A stretch of 64,000 bases of DNA. Origin: Rhizobium leguminosarum bv. viciae USDA 2370 (GTDB lineage Bacteria > Pseudomonadota > Alphaproteobacteria > Rhizobiales > Rhizobiaceae). A program made the position numbers and the translations under genes. Under the pieces are notes generated by a model. The model had not been told where the DNA came from. It searched no databases and saw nothing but the letters and a program-made list of their open reading frames with translations. This document shows, piece after piece, positions 44,631-53,239 of the stretch (position 1 is the first letter of the stretch; the number at the start of each line of letters is the position of its first letter). The stretch spans positions 1 to 64,000 of the forward strand of contig NZ_MRDL01000001.1 in the NCBI RefSeq assembly GCF_002008365.1. Direction: 5' to 3'.

Positions 44631-45005
44631 ATGTCTACCGCAACCCCAAAAGTTACAATCGAGCGCCTGGAGCCTGAGACTGTAGTTGCTCCACTACTAG
44701 TTCGAACGCCTTTCAAAATTATGGGCTCCGGCCTAAGCAATAAATTATATATATATATATCTACTCAACCAAACGGCAGTGATGATGTTTCGAACCCAAA
44801 TGGTGTCATTGATGAAACGGTCTATAAAATTAAGATTTTTAGGGATTCTTCTGCCTCGAGTACAGACAGGATACTATCATTAATTGTTAAGCCGGAGCTT
44901 GATGCTGGCCCATTCAAGCCGGAAACAGAATTTTTTGTTGCCATAAAACTGGATGATGTGAATGGTAAGTTTGAAGCTGCGTTAAAAACATTCAAGCTTG
45001 CCTGA
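44631..45005 (+). CDS. Small AT-rich unknown protein
   Basis: A 124-residue protein starting MSTATPKVTIERLEPETVV after a strong GGGAGGA. Predicted as mostly beta strand (LYIYISTQPNG, FFVAIKLDDVNGKF), perhaps an Ig-like or C2-like sandwich, but this is a guess. It is much more AT-rich than the surrounding genes and contains a TA dinucleotide run at 44746-44760 in frame. It follows the repeat-tail protein by 31 bases. Confidence 0.55.
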   Translation: MSTATPKVTIERLEPETVVAPLLVRTPFKIMGSGLSNKLYIYISTQPNGSDDVSNPNGVIDETVYKIKIFRDSSASSTDRILSLIVKPELDAGPFKPETEFFVAIKLDDVNGKFEAALKTFKLA

Positions 45006-45186
45006 CTTCGAGATCGCTTTGTCGATTACTGGTTGAGGTCCACCGGCCTTGAGCGCCGTCCAGCGCTTGCGGTCGTCTGGCGACCTGCAACGGATAGGCA
45101 CGCGATAGAACGCGGATGCACTCCATCAAAACTTCGTCTGACCCCATCAATCGACGCGTCGTGCTACGAAAATCACAACGCCGGGC

Positions 45187-45230
45187 GATCTGAAACTTCA
45201 GATCTGCGCGGTGGAATTCTGAAATTCAGA
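45187..45230. promoter_or_regulatory. Two tandem palindromes before the carboxylase/5-oxoprolinase genes
   Basis: GATCTGAAACTTCAGATC (45187-45204) and TCTGAAATTCAGA (45218-45230) share the half sites TCTGAA/TTCAGA. The second overlaps the translation start region of the biotin carrier gene at 45239. The form and position fit a repressor that blocks transcription or translation of the operon. The remaining 180 bases upstream show nothing else. Confidence 0.5.
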
Positions 45231-45238
45231 GCACGCAC

Positions 45239-45682
45239 ATGGACCTCTCGAAGATCAAGACGCTGATCGACTTTGTCGGACGATCGAATATTAGCGAGCT
45301 GACCGTGACGGAAAAGGACGTGACGGTTCGGATTTTCCGTACGTCGCAGGGTCAGGAGGCTGCTGCCCAGCCCACGCAAAAGGCAGGATCGACGACGAAC
45401 TTTGGCCATGATGCCGTCTCCCATGCGTCTTCGAGCGTCGAGAAAACCTCCTATGCGGTGAAGGCGCCCGTCTTCGGCGTTCTGCACCGGACCCCGGCGC
45501 CAGGGGAGCCGCCATTCGTCGCAATCGGTGACCAGGTGGAGGAGGGGCAGACCCTTTTCATCATCGAGGCAATGAAGGTCTTCAACACAATCGCCGCGCC
45601 GCGGTCAGGGCGCATTACGCACCTCACCAAAATCGACGACGGCGAGGTCGAGACCGGCGATCTGCTGGCGGAGATTGCCTGA
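45239..45682 (+). CDS. accB: Biotin carboxyl carrier protein
   Basis: A 147-residue AccB-like protein: MDLSKIKTLIDFVGRSNISE at the front and a C-terminal biotinyl domain with FIIEAMKVFNTI, where K113 is the biotin site. It carries CO2 bound to biotin between a carboxylase and a transferase. The stop overlaps the start of the biotin carboxylase. Because it is coupled to pxp genes and not to accA/accD, it is probably a specialised copy and not the fatty-acid enzyme. Confidence 0.88.
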   Translation: MDLSKIKTLIDFVGRSNISELTVTEKDVTVRIFRTSQGQEAAAQPTQKAGSTTNFGHDAVSHASSSVEKTSYAVKAPVFGVLHRTPAPGEPPFVAIGDQVEEGQTLFIIEAMKVFNTIAAPRSGRITHLTKIDDGEVETGDLLAEIA

Positions 45683-47067
45683 TGCCGGAAACGCCTGAAC
45701 AATCCGCGGCCGGCCGCTTCGATACCGTTCTGATCGCCAATCGTGGCGAGATCGCAGTCCGGATCCAGCGCGCCTGCCGCGAGCTCGGCCTGAAGACGAT
45801 CGCCATTTGCTCCGAGGCCGACAGGCAAGCGCCTTACGGCAAGACCGCAGACAGTTTTCTGTGCATCGGCCCGTCGACCGCCGCCAAGAGCTACCTCAAT
45901 CAGGATGCCATCCTTCTGGCGGCGCGTCTTGCCGGTGCGGGCGCCATTCATCCCGGTTACGGTTTTCTGTCGGAGAACGCTGCCTTCGCCGACGCTGTTG
46001 AAAAGGCGGGGCTGATCTTCATCGGTCCGACCACCTCCTCGATTGCGACCATGGGCGACAAGATCTCGGCAAAGCGAGCGATGATGACGGCCGGCGTGCC
46101 CTGCGTTCCCGGTCCGGACACCGCGCTGCCCGACGATCCCGCCACGATCGAGCGCATAGCGCTGGAAATCGGATATCCTGTCATCATCAAGGCGGCCGGC
46201 GGCGGCGGCGGACGCGGCATGCGCGTCGTGCCAAAGGCTGATGTGTTGCATGAAGCAATCGCTCTGACACGAGAAGAGGCCCGCAAGGCCTTCGGCTCAC
46301 CCTCGCTCTACATGGAGAAATTCCTCCAGCATCCGCGTCACATCGAGATCCAGGTTGTTTGCGACGATCACGGCAATGCCGTGTGGCTGGGACACCGGGA
46401 TTGCTCGATGCAGCGCCGCCATCAGAAAGTGGTGGAGGAGGCGCCGGCGCCGGGAATCGCGCCCGACATCATCCAATCGGTCGGCCTGGCTTGCGTGCAG
46501 GCCTGCCTCCAGATCGGCTACCGGGGCGTCGGAACCTTCGAATTCCTTTATGAGGACGGCGCTTTCTATTTCATCGAGATGAACACGCGACTTCAGGTCG
46601 AGCATCCCGTCACCGAAATGACGAGCGGCGTCGATATCGTCCAGGCGCAGATAAGGGCAGCTCAGGGTCACGTTCTGAATCTCAACCAAGGCGATGTAAC
46701 ATGCGAAGGCCATTCCTTCGAATGCCGTATCAACGCCGAGGATCCGGAAACCTTCCTGCCATCGGCGGGTGTCGTCACCCATCTGGCTTTGCCCGTCGGG
46801 CCGGGCATTCGCGTCGATACGCATATTCATGCCGGCTACAAGGTCTCGCCCTATTACGATTCGCTGATCGCCAAGCTGATCGTGCATGCGCCGACGCGGG
46901 CGGAAGCAATGACAAGAATGCGCGAAGCGCTTGCCGGCACTGAGGTCGAAGGGATTTCCACCAATATCCCCTTCCTGCGCGCCCTGTTCGAGGACGGCGC
47001 ATTCGCGCGCGGCGAGACGGACATTCACTATCTCGAACAATGGCTGAAGCTGCGGAGGGCGGCATGA
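45682..47067 (+). CDS. accC: Biotin carboxylase subunit
   Basis: A 461-residue ATP-grasp enzyme. The N-terminal domain starts with VLIANRGEIAVRIQRACREL. The glycine-rich ATP loop is KAAGGGGGRGMRVV. The catalytic region has FIEMNTRLQVEHPVTEM and the C-terminal domain contains FECRINAEDPETFLPS. It carboxylates biotin on the carrier using bicarbonate and ATP. It ends in an ATGA overlap with the next gene. The paired transferase in this locus would be the PxpB/PxpC subunits or an enzyme encoded elsewhere. Confidence 0.9.
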   Translation: MPETPEQSAAGRFDTVLIANRGEIAVRIQRACRELGLKTIAICSEADRQAPYGKTADSFLCIGPSTAAKSYLNQDAILLAARLAGAGAIHPGYGFLSENAAFADAVEKAGLIFIGPTTSSIATMGDKISAKRAMMTAGVPCVPGPDTALPDDPATIERIALEIGYPVIIKAAGGGGGRGMRVVPKADVLHEAIALTREEARKAFGSPSLYMEKFLQHPRHIEIQVVCDDHGNAVWLGHRDCSMQRRHQKVVEEAPAPGIAPDIIQSVGLACVQACLQIGYRGVGTFEFLYEDGAFYFIEMNTRLQVEHPVTEMTSGVDIVQAQIRAAQGHVLNLNQGDVTCEGHSFECRINAEDPETFLPSAGVVTHLALPVGPGIRVDTHIHAGYKVSPYYDSLIAKLIVHAPTRAEAMTRMREALAGTEVEGISTNIPFLRALFEDGAFARGETDIHYLEQWLKLRRAA

Positions 47068-47498
47068 GCGCGATCGATTTCAGCGATCCGGCGACCATCG
47101 CATTGCTCACCGAGGCGCTGATGGCCGCCGGCGTGGACGGTCTTGAAATCTCCCGGCCGGACGGACAGCTTCGCATCGTCGTCGCTGGAAAAGACGGTGC
47201 CCGGATCAGCCCGCCCGAAGCGACGCCCCATGCTCCTGGTTTGGCTCCCGGCTCCGCATCGGTCGTTGTGAAGGCGCCGATGGCCGGCCGCTTCCATGTC
47301 GAGCATCCCGCCTCCGCCGCGCCGCAAGATCTGCCGCGCTCCGTATCCGAAGCGGATATCGTCGGCTTTGTCGGGGTAGGGCACACCCTGCTTCCCCTTC
47401 GCGCCAGCCGTTCCGGTGTTTTGACTAGGCTGCTCGCAGAACCCGGCGCACCGGTCGGCTTCGGTGATCCTCTGTTCGAAATCGAGCTCCAGTCATGA
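47064..47498 (+). CDS. BCCP-like protein lacking the biotin-lysine hairpin
   Basis: A 144-residue protein that aligns with the upstream AccB-like carrier: an N-terminal ALMAAGVDGLEISRPDGQLRI, then VVKAPMAGRFHVEHP in place of AVKAPVFGVLHRTP, and FVGVGHTLLPLRASRSGVLT in place of the carrier's EAMK segment. The residues around EAMK are absent, so it cannot be biotinylated. It starts in an ATGA overlap with the carboxylase and overlaps pxpB. A structural or adaptor role is likely. Confidence 0.7.
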   Translation: MSAIDFSDPATIALLTEALMAAGVDGLEISRPDGQLRIVVAGKDGARISPPEATPHAPGLAPGSASVVVKAPMAGRFHVEHPASAAPQDLPRSVSEADIVGFVGVGHTLLPLRASRSGVLTRLLAEPGAPVGFGDPLFEIELQS

Positions 47499-48202
47499 TC
47501 GTCACGACGAACAGACATGCATCGCAACGCGAGATCGTTCCGGTCACCAAAAACCTGGCGCGGGTTTCCTCGATCGGCGCCAGATCCTTCCTGCTCGAGG
47601 CGCCAGGCGACTTCGACCTTATCGCGCAGCGGCGGATCTGGGCTCTGTCCCAGACTGTGAAAGGTTGGACGGACCTTGCGGAAAACATCCCGGGCATGAC
47701 CAATCTGCTGGTGATCTTCAAGGAGACCCCCGAAGATCCCGATGCGGTGGTCGCCCGGCTGCTGGAGGCATGGGAGAATGCCCGTAGCATCGATCTCAAG
47801 GGCAAGACCATCGAGATCCCCGTCCAATATGGCGGCGAACATGCGACGGATCTTCCAGCCCTTTGCGATCTCTCAGGCTTGAGCGACCGCGAGGTCGTCC
47901 GCATCCATCATGAAGCGACCTACCGTGTGTTCGCCTTGGGCAGCGCTCCCGGTTTCGGTTATCTGCATGGTCTCGATCCGCGCATCTACATGCCGCGAAA
48001 GACCGTGCCCTCGCTGAAAATGCCGAAGGGCTGCGTGACCATCGGCGGCATGCAGACCGGCGTCGCCATGCTCACAGGTCCGAATGGCTGGAACTCCATT
48101 GGCTTCGCGACGCTTGAGATGTTCGACCCCACGTCACCGACCCCCGCGATGATGGCGCCGGGAGATACGGTGCGGTTCCTGCCGGCAGGGATTGAGCTAT
48201 GA
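47495..48202 (+). CDS. pxpB: 5-oxoprolinase subunit PxpB (KipI/allophanate hydrolase subunit 1 family)
   Basis: A 235-residue protein of the cyclophilin-like KipI family. Typical blocks are IPVQYGGEHATDLPALCDLSGLS, YRVFALGSAPGFGYLHGLDPRI and VTIGGMQTGVAM. With PxpC and PxpA it forms the bacterial ATP-dependent 5-oxoprolinase, which opens pyroglutamate to glutamate. It overlaps the BCCP-like gene and pxpC (ATGA). Confidence 0.88.
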   Translation: MIVTTNRHASQREIVPVTKNLARVSSIGARSFLLEAPGDFDLIAQRRIWALSQTVKGWTDLAENIPGMTNLLVIFKETPEDPDAVVARLLEAWENARSIDLKGKTIEIPVQYGGEHATDLPALCDLSGLSDREVVRIHHEATYRVFALGSAPGFGYLHGLDPRIYMPRKTVPSLKMPKGCVTIGGMQTGVAMLTGPNGWNSIGFATLEMFDPTSPTPAMMAPGDTVRFLPAGIEL

Positions 48203-49194
48203 TCGAGATCTTGGAAAGCGGCCCGTTCAATACAGTGCAGGATCTTGGCCGCCCCGGCTATCGCGACATCGGCGTATCGGCGAGCGGCGCGATGGATCCG
48301 CTTGCGGTCCGGATCGGCAACATTCTCGTCGGTAATGACGAAGATGCCGCCGCGATAGAGGTGCAGACGTTCCCGTTCAGCCTGCGTTTCGAGCGGCGCG
48401 TCGTCTTTGCCGCTACCGGTGCCGACGGCAATCCCGATCTGGATGGATCGGAACTGCTTCCCTGGTGCGCCTATCTCGCGGAGCCCGGACAGGTTCTCGG
48501 ACTGAAACAGCCCCCGCGGCTTGCACGCTCCTATGTTGCGCTCGGAGGCGGGCTGGATATCCCAGTTGTCATGGGCTCGCAAAGCACATCGCTCCGCGGT
48601 GGCTTTGGTGGCAATGCCGGCCGGCCCCTGGCGAAGGGCGATCGGATCGCGGTCGGCGAGGACGCAGAGATGGTCATGTTGCCGGCCTCTGGTCTCGCCG
48701 TCGTCGAACCGGCCGTGGCGCTGCGCGATGTCTTCCCGGCCACTGTCGACGGCGTTTTGCCGATCCGCGCCCTGCCGGCCGGCGAGCATGATCTTTTCGC
48801 CGGAGATGGCGAAGCCTTCTGGAGCCAGACCTGGAGGATTTCCTCCCGAAGCGACCGGACGGGCTACCGCCTGTCCGGCGAGCCGATCACGCCGACGGCG
48901 TCCATCGAAATGCGCTCCCACGGTGTCGTGCCCGGCGTAATCCAGGTTCCGCCCGGCGGCGAACCTATCGTGCAGATGAGCGATGCCAACACCGCCGGCG
49001 GATATCCGAAGATCGCCGGCGTGATCGAATGCGATCTCTGGCGGCTCGGCCAAGCCCGCATCGGCGCCCGCCTGAAATTCGTTCGCTCGACGCATGCGGA
49101 GGCGCGCACGGTGGAACAGGCTGTCGCCCGCTATGTCGAAGACGTCAGGCAGACATCCCGAATGGTCAAGCGCGCCTTGAAGGCGATGGCCTAA
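48199..49194 (+). CDS. pxpC: 5-oxoprolinase subunit PxpC (biotin-dependent carboxyltransferase-like family)
   Basis: A 331-residue KipA-like protein. It begins MIEILESGPFNTVQDLGRPGYRDIGVSASGAMD and contains VALGGGLDIPVVMGSQSTSLRGGFGG and DANTAGGYPKIAGVI, all family signatures. It overlaps pxpB and is followed 37 bases later by pxpA. Databases often label the family as biotin-dependent carboxyltransferase; the neighbouring biotin carboxylase genes make that label worth testing here. Confidence 0.88.
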   Translation: MIEILESGPFNTVQDLGRPGYRDIGVSASGAMDPLAVRIGNILVGNDEDAAAIEVQTFPFSLRFERRVVFAATGADGNPDLDGSELLPWCAYLAEPGQVLGLKQPPRLARSYVALGGGLDIPVVMGSQSTSLRGGFGGNAGRPLAKGDRIAVGEDAEMVMLPASGLAVVEPAVALRDVFPATVDGVLPIRALPAGEHDLFAGDGEAFWSQTWRISSRSDRTGYRLSGEPITPTASIEMRSHGVVPGVIQVPPGGEPIVQMSDANTAGGYPKIAGVIECDLWRLGQARIGARLKFVRSTHAEARTVEQAVARYVEDVRQTSRMVKRALKAMA

Positions 49195-49231
49195 TGCGTG
49201 TCGCCCAACAGGCCGTCAAAAGGAGGAACTG

Positions 49232-49999
49232 ATGAAGATCGATCTGAATTCCGACATGGGCGAAGGATTTGGTCCCTACCGGCTGTGCGATGACGAAGCG
49301 ATGATGAAACTCGTCTCGTCGGCCAACATCGCCTGCGGTTTCCATGGCGGCGACCCGGAGATCATGGGGCGAATGGTCCGGCTTGCGAAGCTGAACGGCG
49401 TCGGCATCGGCGCGCATCCCGGTTTGCCTGATCGGCTCGGCTTCGGCCGGCGCGAAATACCGTTTCCGGCAGACGAGCTTCGCCAGCAGATGCTCTATCA
49501 GTTGGGGGCTCTAATGGCGATCGCCAAAGCCGAGGGTGTCACTGTCTCTCATATCAGCTTCCACGCGGCGATGGGCAATATGGTCAATCGCGATCCTGCG
49601 CTGGCCGATCTGATGATGGATGCGATCGCCACGGTGGACGCGGGTCTCGTCGTCTTCGTCACCCATGGCAGCGAGATTCAGCAGGCGGCCAAACGCGCAC
49701 GTTTGAAGACGTTGGCGCTTTTCCTTGCCGACCGGGCCTATGACGCCGGCGGGAAACTCGTCGTGCGCGGGCTGCCGGGGGCCGTCATCAAGGACGAAGC
49801 CGCAGTGCGTGCACGTGTGCGGCAATTCCTCCTCGAAGGAACCGTCGAGACAATCGACGCAGCCGTGATCGCGATGCCGGCCCGCTCCATTCTCGTCCAC
49901 AGCGACACGCCAGGGGCCTTGGAGCTTGCCGGCATCGTGCGCGGCGAAATCGAAGCCACGGGTGCCGCGCTCGCGCCTGCCGTCGAACTGGCCGACTGA
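49232..49999 (+). CDS. pxpA: 5-oxoprolinase subunit PxpA (LamB/YcsF family)
   Basis: A 255-residue protein with the start MKIDLNSDMGEGFGPYRLCDD and the blocks ANIACGFHGGDPEIMGRMV, GIGAHPGLPDRLGFGRRE and LADRAYDAGGKLVVRGLPGA, all hallmarks of LamB/YcsF. It is the third subunit of the 5-oxoprolinase. AGGAGG stands before the ATG. The length fits the family. Confidence 0.92.
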   Translation: MKIDLNSDMGEGFGPYRLCDDEAMMKLVSSANIACGFHGGDPEIMGRMVRLAKLNGVGIGAHPGLPDRLGFGRREIPFPADELRQQMLYQLGALMAIAKAEGVTVSHISFHAAMGNMVNRDPALADLMMDAIATVDAGLVVFVTHGSEIQQAAKRARLKTLALFLADRAYDAGGKLVVRGLPGAVIKDEAAVRARVRQFLLEGTVETIDAAVIAMPARSILVHSDTPGALELAGIVRGEIEATGAALAPAVELAD

Positions 50000-50060
50000 C
50001 GCAATCCCGATCGCCCGCGGGCGATCTCCCGTTCCCATCTCTCATCGAAGGACCAAGTCG

Positions 50061-51263
50061 ATGTCCGTCATCGCTGACCGCCTGAAAAACGTCTCCATAT
50101 CCGCATCCGCCGCCATGACCCAGCGCGCCAGGGAACTCGCCGCCAAGGGAATCAAGGTCGTCAGCCTCTCGTCCGGCGAGCCGGATTTCCCCACTCCGGC
50201 CCGCGCGATTGAGGCGGCTCATGCGGCCGCTCTTGCCGGCGATACGAAATATCCTCCGATGGACGGGACGCCGGCACTGAAGGCCGCCATCATCAGGAAG
50301 TTCAAACGGGACAATAATCTCGACTATGATGCCAGCCAGATCGTGGTGTCGGGTGGCGGCAAGCAGGTGATCTTCAACGCCATGCTGGCAACCTGCAACC
50401 CGGGCGACGAGGTCGTCATTCCCACGCCCTCCTGGGTCAGCTATGCCGATATCGTCAAATTCGCCGGCGGCGTCCCGGTCGCTGTCCCCTGCCACGAGCA
50501 GGCCGGCTTCAAGCTGCGTCCGGAAGATCTGGAGGCAGCGATCACGCCGCGCACCAAATGGCTCTTCCTGAATTTCCCGAACAATCCGACCGGAGCCGCC
50601 TGCTCCAGGGCGGAGATGGCCGCCATCGCCGAGGTCATGCTGCGACATCCCAATGTCTGGATCATGACCGACGATATCTACGAACACCTGGTCTATGACG
50701 ACTTCCAGTTCTGCACGATCGCGGAAGTCGAGCCCAGGCTCTATGATCGCGTCCTGACGATGAACGGCGTCTCCAAGGCTTACGCAATGACAGGCTGGCG
50801 GCTCGGCTTTTGCGCCGGGCCGAAAGACCTGATCTCCGCCGTCAGCAACGTCAACGGCCAGAATGGCGGCGGCATCGCGACGCTGACGCAGGCTGCGGCG
50901 ACCGCGGCGCTCGACGGTCCTCAGGATCTCTTGAAGGAGCGGGCCGCGATCTACAAGGAAAGACGCGACTTCGTCCTCGACAGATTGTCGGAGGTGGAAG
51001 GGCTGCGCTGCCATAGGCCCGAAGGCGCCTTCTACATCTACCCCAATATCTCCGGGCTGATCGGCAAGACCAGCAAGGGCGGTCGAAAGATCGACACCGA
51101 CGTCGATTTCGTCATGGCGCTTGTCGACGAGCATCATGTCGCGACCGTGCAAGGGGCGGCTTACGGAATGAGCCCCTTTTTCCGGATTTCCTACGCCACG
51201 AGCATGGAAAAGCTCGGCGAGGGATGCGCCCGCATAGCTCAATTCTGCAAGGATATGCGCTGA
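50061..51263 (+). CDS. Aspartate aminotransferase-family PLP enzyme
   Basis: A 400-residue class I aminotransferase. SLSSGEPDFPTPARAIEAA is near the start, FLNFPNNPTGAACSRAE forms the cofactor site, and the PLP lysine is in TMNGVSKAYAMTGWRLGF. The usual C-terminal arginine motif FFRISYATSMEKLGEGC is present. It starts at ATG 50061, 61 bases after pxpA. It could convert the glutamate released by the oxoprolinase or another amino acid; the substrate is not shown. Confidence 0.85.
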   Translation: MSVIADRLKNVSISASAAMTQRARELAAKGIKVVSLSSGEPDFPTPARAIEAAHAAALAGDTKYPPMDGTPALKAAIIRKFKRDNNLDYDASQIVVSGGGKQVIFNAMLATCNPGDEVVIPTPSWVSYADIVKFAGGVPVAVPCHEQAGFKLRPEDLEAAITPRTKWLFLNFPNNPTGAACSRAEMAAIAEVMLRHPNVWIMTDDIYEHLVYDDFQFCTIAEVEPRLYDRVLTMNGVSKAYAMTGWRLGFCAGPKDLISAVSNVNGQNGGGIATLTQAAATAALDGPQDLLKERAAIYKERRDFVLDRLSEVEGLRCHRPEGAFYIYPNISGLIGKTSKGGRKIDTDVDFVMALVDEHHVATVQGAAYGMSPFFRISYATSMEKLGEGCARIAQFCKDMR

Positions 51264-51282
51264 TCGGCGTCGCGCCTCTGGT

Positions 51283-52188
51283 TTAGCTTTTCAGCCGCGC
51301 CGTCAACTCGAGAAGGATGTCTCTGACGGCGAGGGCCGGTTCCGACAAGGGATTCTGGTCGGAAACGCACAGCGACAGTGTTTCTTCGATCCGCGGCGAG
51401 ACGAGCCGGCAGATCAGCGGCTCACTCGATTCCGATACGATACGGTCGGCGATGGCTTTCGGCATGATCGTGGCGCCGAGGCCGCTGCCGACCGCACGGG
51501 CCAGAGTGCGGACGATTTCGACTTCCGCCACGACCTTCAGATTGGTGCGGGTGCGGGTGAAGGCGGTGTCGACTGCGCGGCGGACGAAATTGTAGGCCGG
51601 CGGCAACAGCAGTGGTATTCCGTCGAGAGCATTGAGCGGAACGGGTTTCGCATCCGCTTCGATCGCAAAGTCCCGATGCGCGACAAGGAAAAACTCTTCG
51701 CTCAGGATCGGCTCGAACCGGACGCCCTTGATCGGTCCGGTTCCATGGAGAAGCGCCATCTCCAACCGGCCGTTCATGATCATCTGGCTATAGGTCTGGC
51801 CGACGCTTTCGGTCAGGTGCAGCAGAATACCGGGATGTCGTTTGCGGGTCTCCGCCAGGAGGTCGACCGACAGCGTGGCCGCACTGCTGAACGGCACGAG
51901 GCCGACGGACACACGGCCGGCAAGCGAATTGCCGGCTGCCGATGCATCCGCTTGCGCCTGCTCCATCTGCCGAAGGATAATCTGCGCATGGCGATACACT
52001 GCATGCCCTGCATCGGTCATGCTGACACCCTGCTGGCTGCGGATCAGCAGCTTGTGGCCGAAATGCTCCTCCAGTGCCGCAAGCTGCTGACTGAGGGCCG
52101 GCTGGGCGATATGCAGAAGGTCCGCCGCTCGCGTGATGCTGCCGCTGTCGACGATCACGATGAAAGATTTGAGGCGTCTGATGTCCAT
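51283..52188 (-). CDS. LysR-family regulator, Nac-like
   Basis: A 301-residue regulator with the helix-turn-helix MDIRRLKSFIVIVDSGSITRA and IAQPALSQQLAALEEHFG, and an effector domain starting SLAGRVSVGLVPFSS. The sequence resembles the Nac/nitrogen-assimilation LysR branch. I chose ATG 52188, the usual LysR start. It lies between the pxp/aminotransferase genes and the amino-acid importer genes and diverges from the latter, so it likely controls them. Confidence 0.88.
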   Translation of the reverse strand: MDIRRLKSFIVIVDSGSITRAADLLHIAQPALSQQLAALEEHFGHKLLIRSQQGVSMTDAGHAVYRHAQIILRQMEQAQADASAAGNSLAGRVSVGLVPFSSAATLSVDLLAETRKRHPGILLHLTESVGQTYSQMIMNGRLEMALLHGTGPIKGVRFEPILSEEFFLVAHRDFAIEADAKPVPLNALDGIPLLLPPAYNFVRRAVDTAFTRTRTNLKVVAEVEIVRTLARAVGSGLGATIMPKAIADRIVSESSEPLICRLVSPRIEETLSLCVSDQNPLSEPALAVRDILLELTARLKS

Positions 52189-52356
52189 GAGGATCGGGCT
52201 ACCGTTCTGATCTGCGCGGCTTACATGTTTGCAGACGCGCATTGCTTTTGCAACGCGACGCGGTCGCTGGCAGCCCGAGGCAGGGATACTGCGAGGTGAT
52301 GCTGGGACCACCTCTTTCTCTTCTTCCAGCAGCCCTCCCGGCTCCATAACCGTTGC

Positions 52357-52374
52357 TTATTGCTCCAGAGATAA
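52357..52374. promoter_or_regulatory. Candidate LysR binding site
   Basis: TTAT-N10-ATAA is a spaced inverted repeat between the LysR gene and the SDR gene, about 60 bases upstream of the latter's start. It is a short match and only tentative. Confidence 0.35.
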
Positions 52375-52435
52375 TCGGTCTTAGGCAAGGGGTTAAAGCT
52401 TCGCTACTGTTTCAATCAACAACAAGGGAACGACA

Positions 52436-53239
52436 ATGCCATTCTCCGACTACAAGACCGCACTGGTGACCGGCGCATCCTCCGGTATCGGCGCAGCCGT
52501 GGTTGAGCGGCTCCGCCGGGAGAACATCGAGGTCCATGCCGTTGCCCGCAGTGCCGAAGCGCTGCAGCAGCTGGCTGCGCGGACGGGCTGCGTCGCCCAC
52601 GTCATCGACGTGACCGACCGTCAGGCCATGGCCGAGCTCGCCCGTCGGGTGGAGTTCGATATTCTCGTCAACAATGCCGGTGTCGACCGGCCGAAGAAGT
52701 TCCTGGAAGCCGACGAGGGCGATATCGATCTCATCGTCGACGTCAATCTCCGGGCGGTCCTGCACATCTGCCGGCTGGTCGTGCCCGGTATGGTGGCGCG
52801 CGACCGCGGGCATGTTATCAACATCTCGTCGATCGCCGGCGCTTACAATTTCGGCGGCAACTCATCCTATCACGCCACCAAGGCAGGGGTGAGCATGCTG
52901 TCCAACCAGCTACGCATCGACGCTTTCGGCAAGCGGGTACGGGTCACGGAAATCTGCCCCGGCCGGGTCGCCACTGATATCTTCAATCACGTCCACGGCG
53001 ATGACCCCAGCATCCGCGAACGGTTCATCGACGGCTTCGAACTGCCGCAGGCGGCCGACATCGCCGACGCGATTGCCTTCGCCATAGCAGCCCCCGTCGC
53101 CGTCAATATCGGGCACATGGAGATCACGCCGACGCTGCAGGTCATGGGCGGCCTGCAGACGGCAAAGCCCCAGCCTTCGGCGAAGCCGGATCAATCCGCT
53201 GCGGCGAAGACGGATCAATCCGGGGAGCCAAGCCCGTGA
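52436..53239 (+). CDS. SDR-family oxidoreductase with repetitive C-terminal tail
   Basis: A 267-residue SDR with NAD motif TGASSGIG, NNAGVDRPKKF, the catalytic serine in INISSIAGAY and YHATK. It is close to serine/3-hydroxy-acid dehydrogenases such as YdfG. The last 24 residues are an extra proline-, lysine- and glutamine-rich tail with two copies of (K)xDQSAA/G, encoded by a short DNA duplication near 53185-53220. It is the first gene of the importer operon and overlaps the first permease gene by four bases. Confidence 0.85.
   Translation: MPFSDYKTALVTGASSGIGAAVVERLRRENIEVHAVARSAEALQQLAARTGCVAHVIDVTDRQAMAELARRVEFDILVNNAGVDRPKKFLEADEGDIDLIVDVNLRAVLHICRLVVPGMVARDRGHVINISSIAGAYNFGGNSSYHATKAGVSMLSNQLRIDAFGKRVRVTEICPGRVATDIFNHVHGDDPSIRERFIDGFELPQAADIADAIAFAIAAPVAVNIGHMEITPTLQVMGGLQTAKPQPSAKPDQSAAAKTDQSGEPSP

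Noticed and set aside
49788..51242. Minus-strand frame of 484 codons opposite the aminotransferase
   Set aside because: The sense strand encodes all PLP motifs; the antisense frame has none and no start signal.
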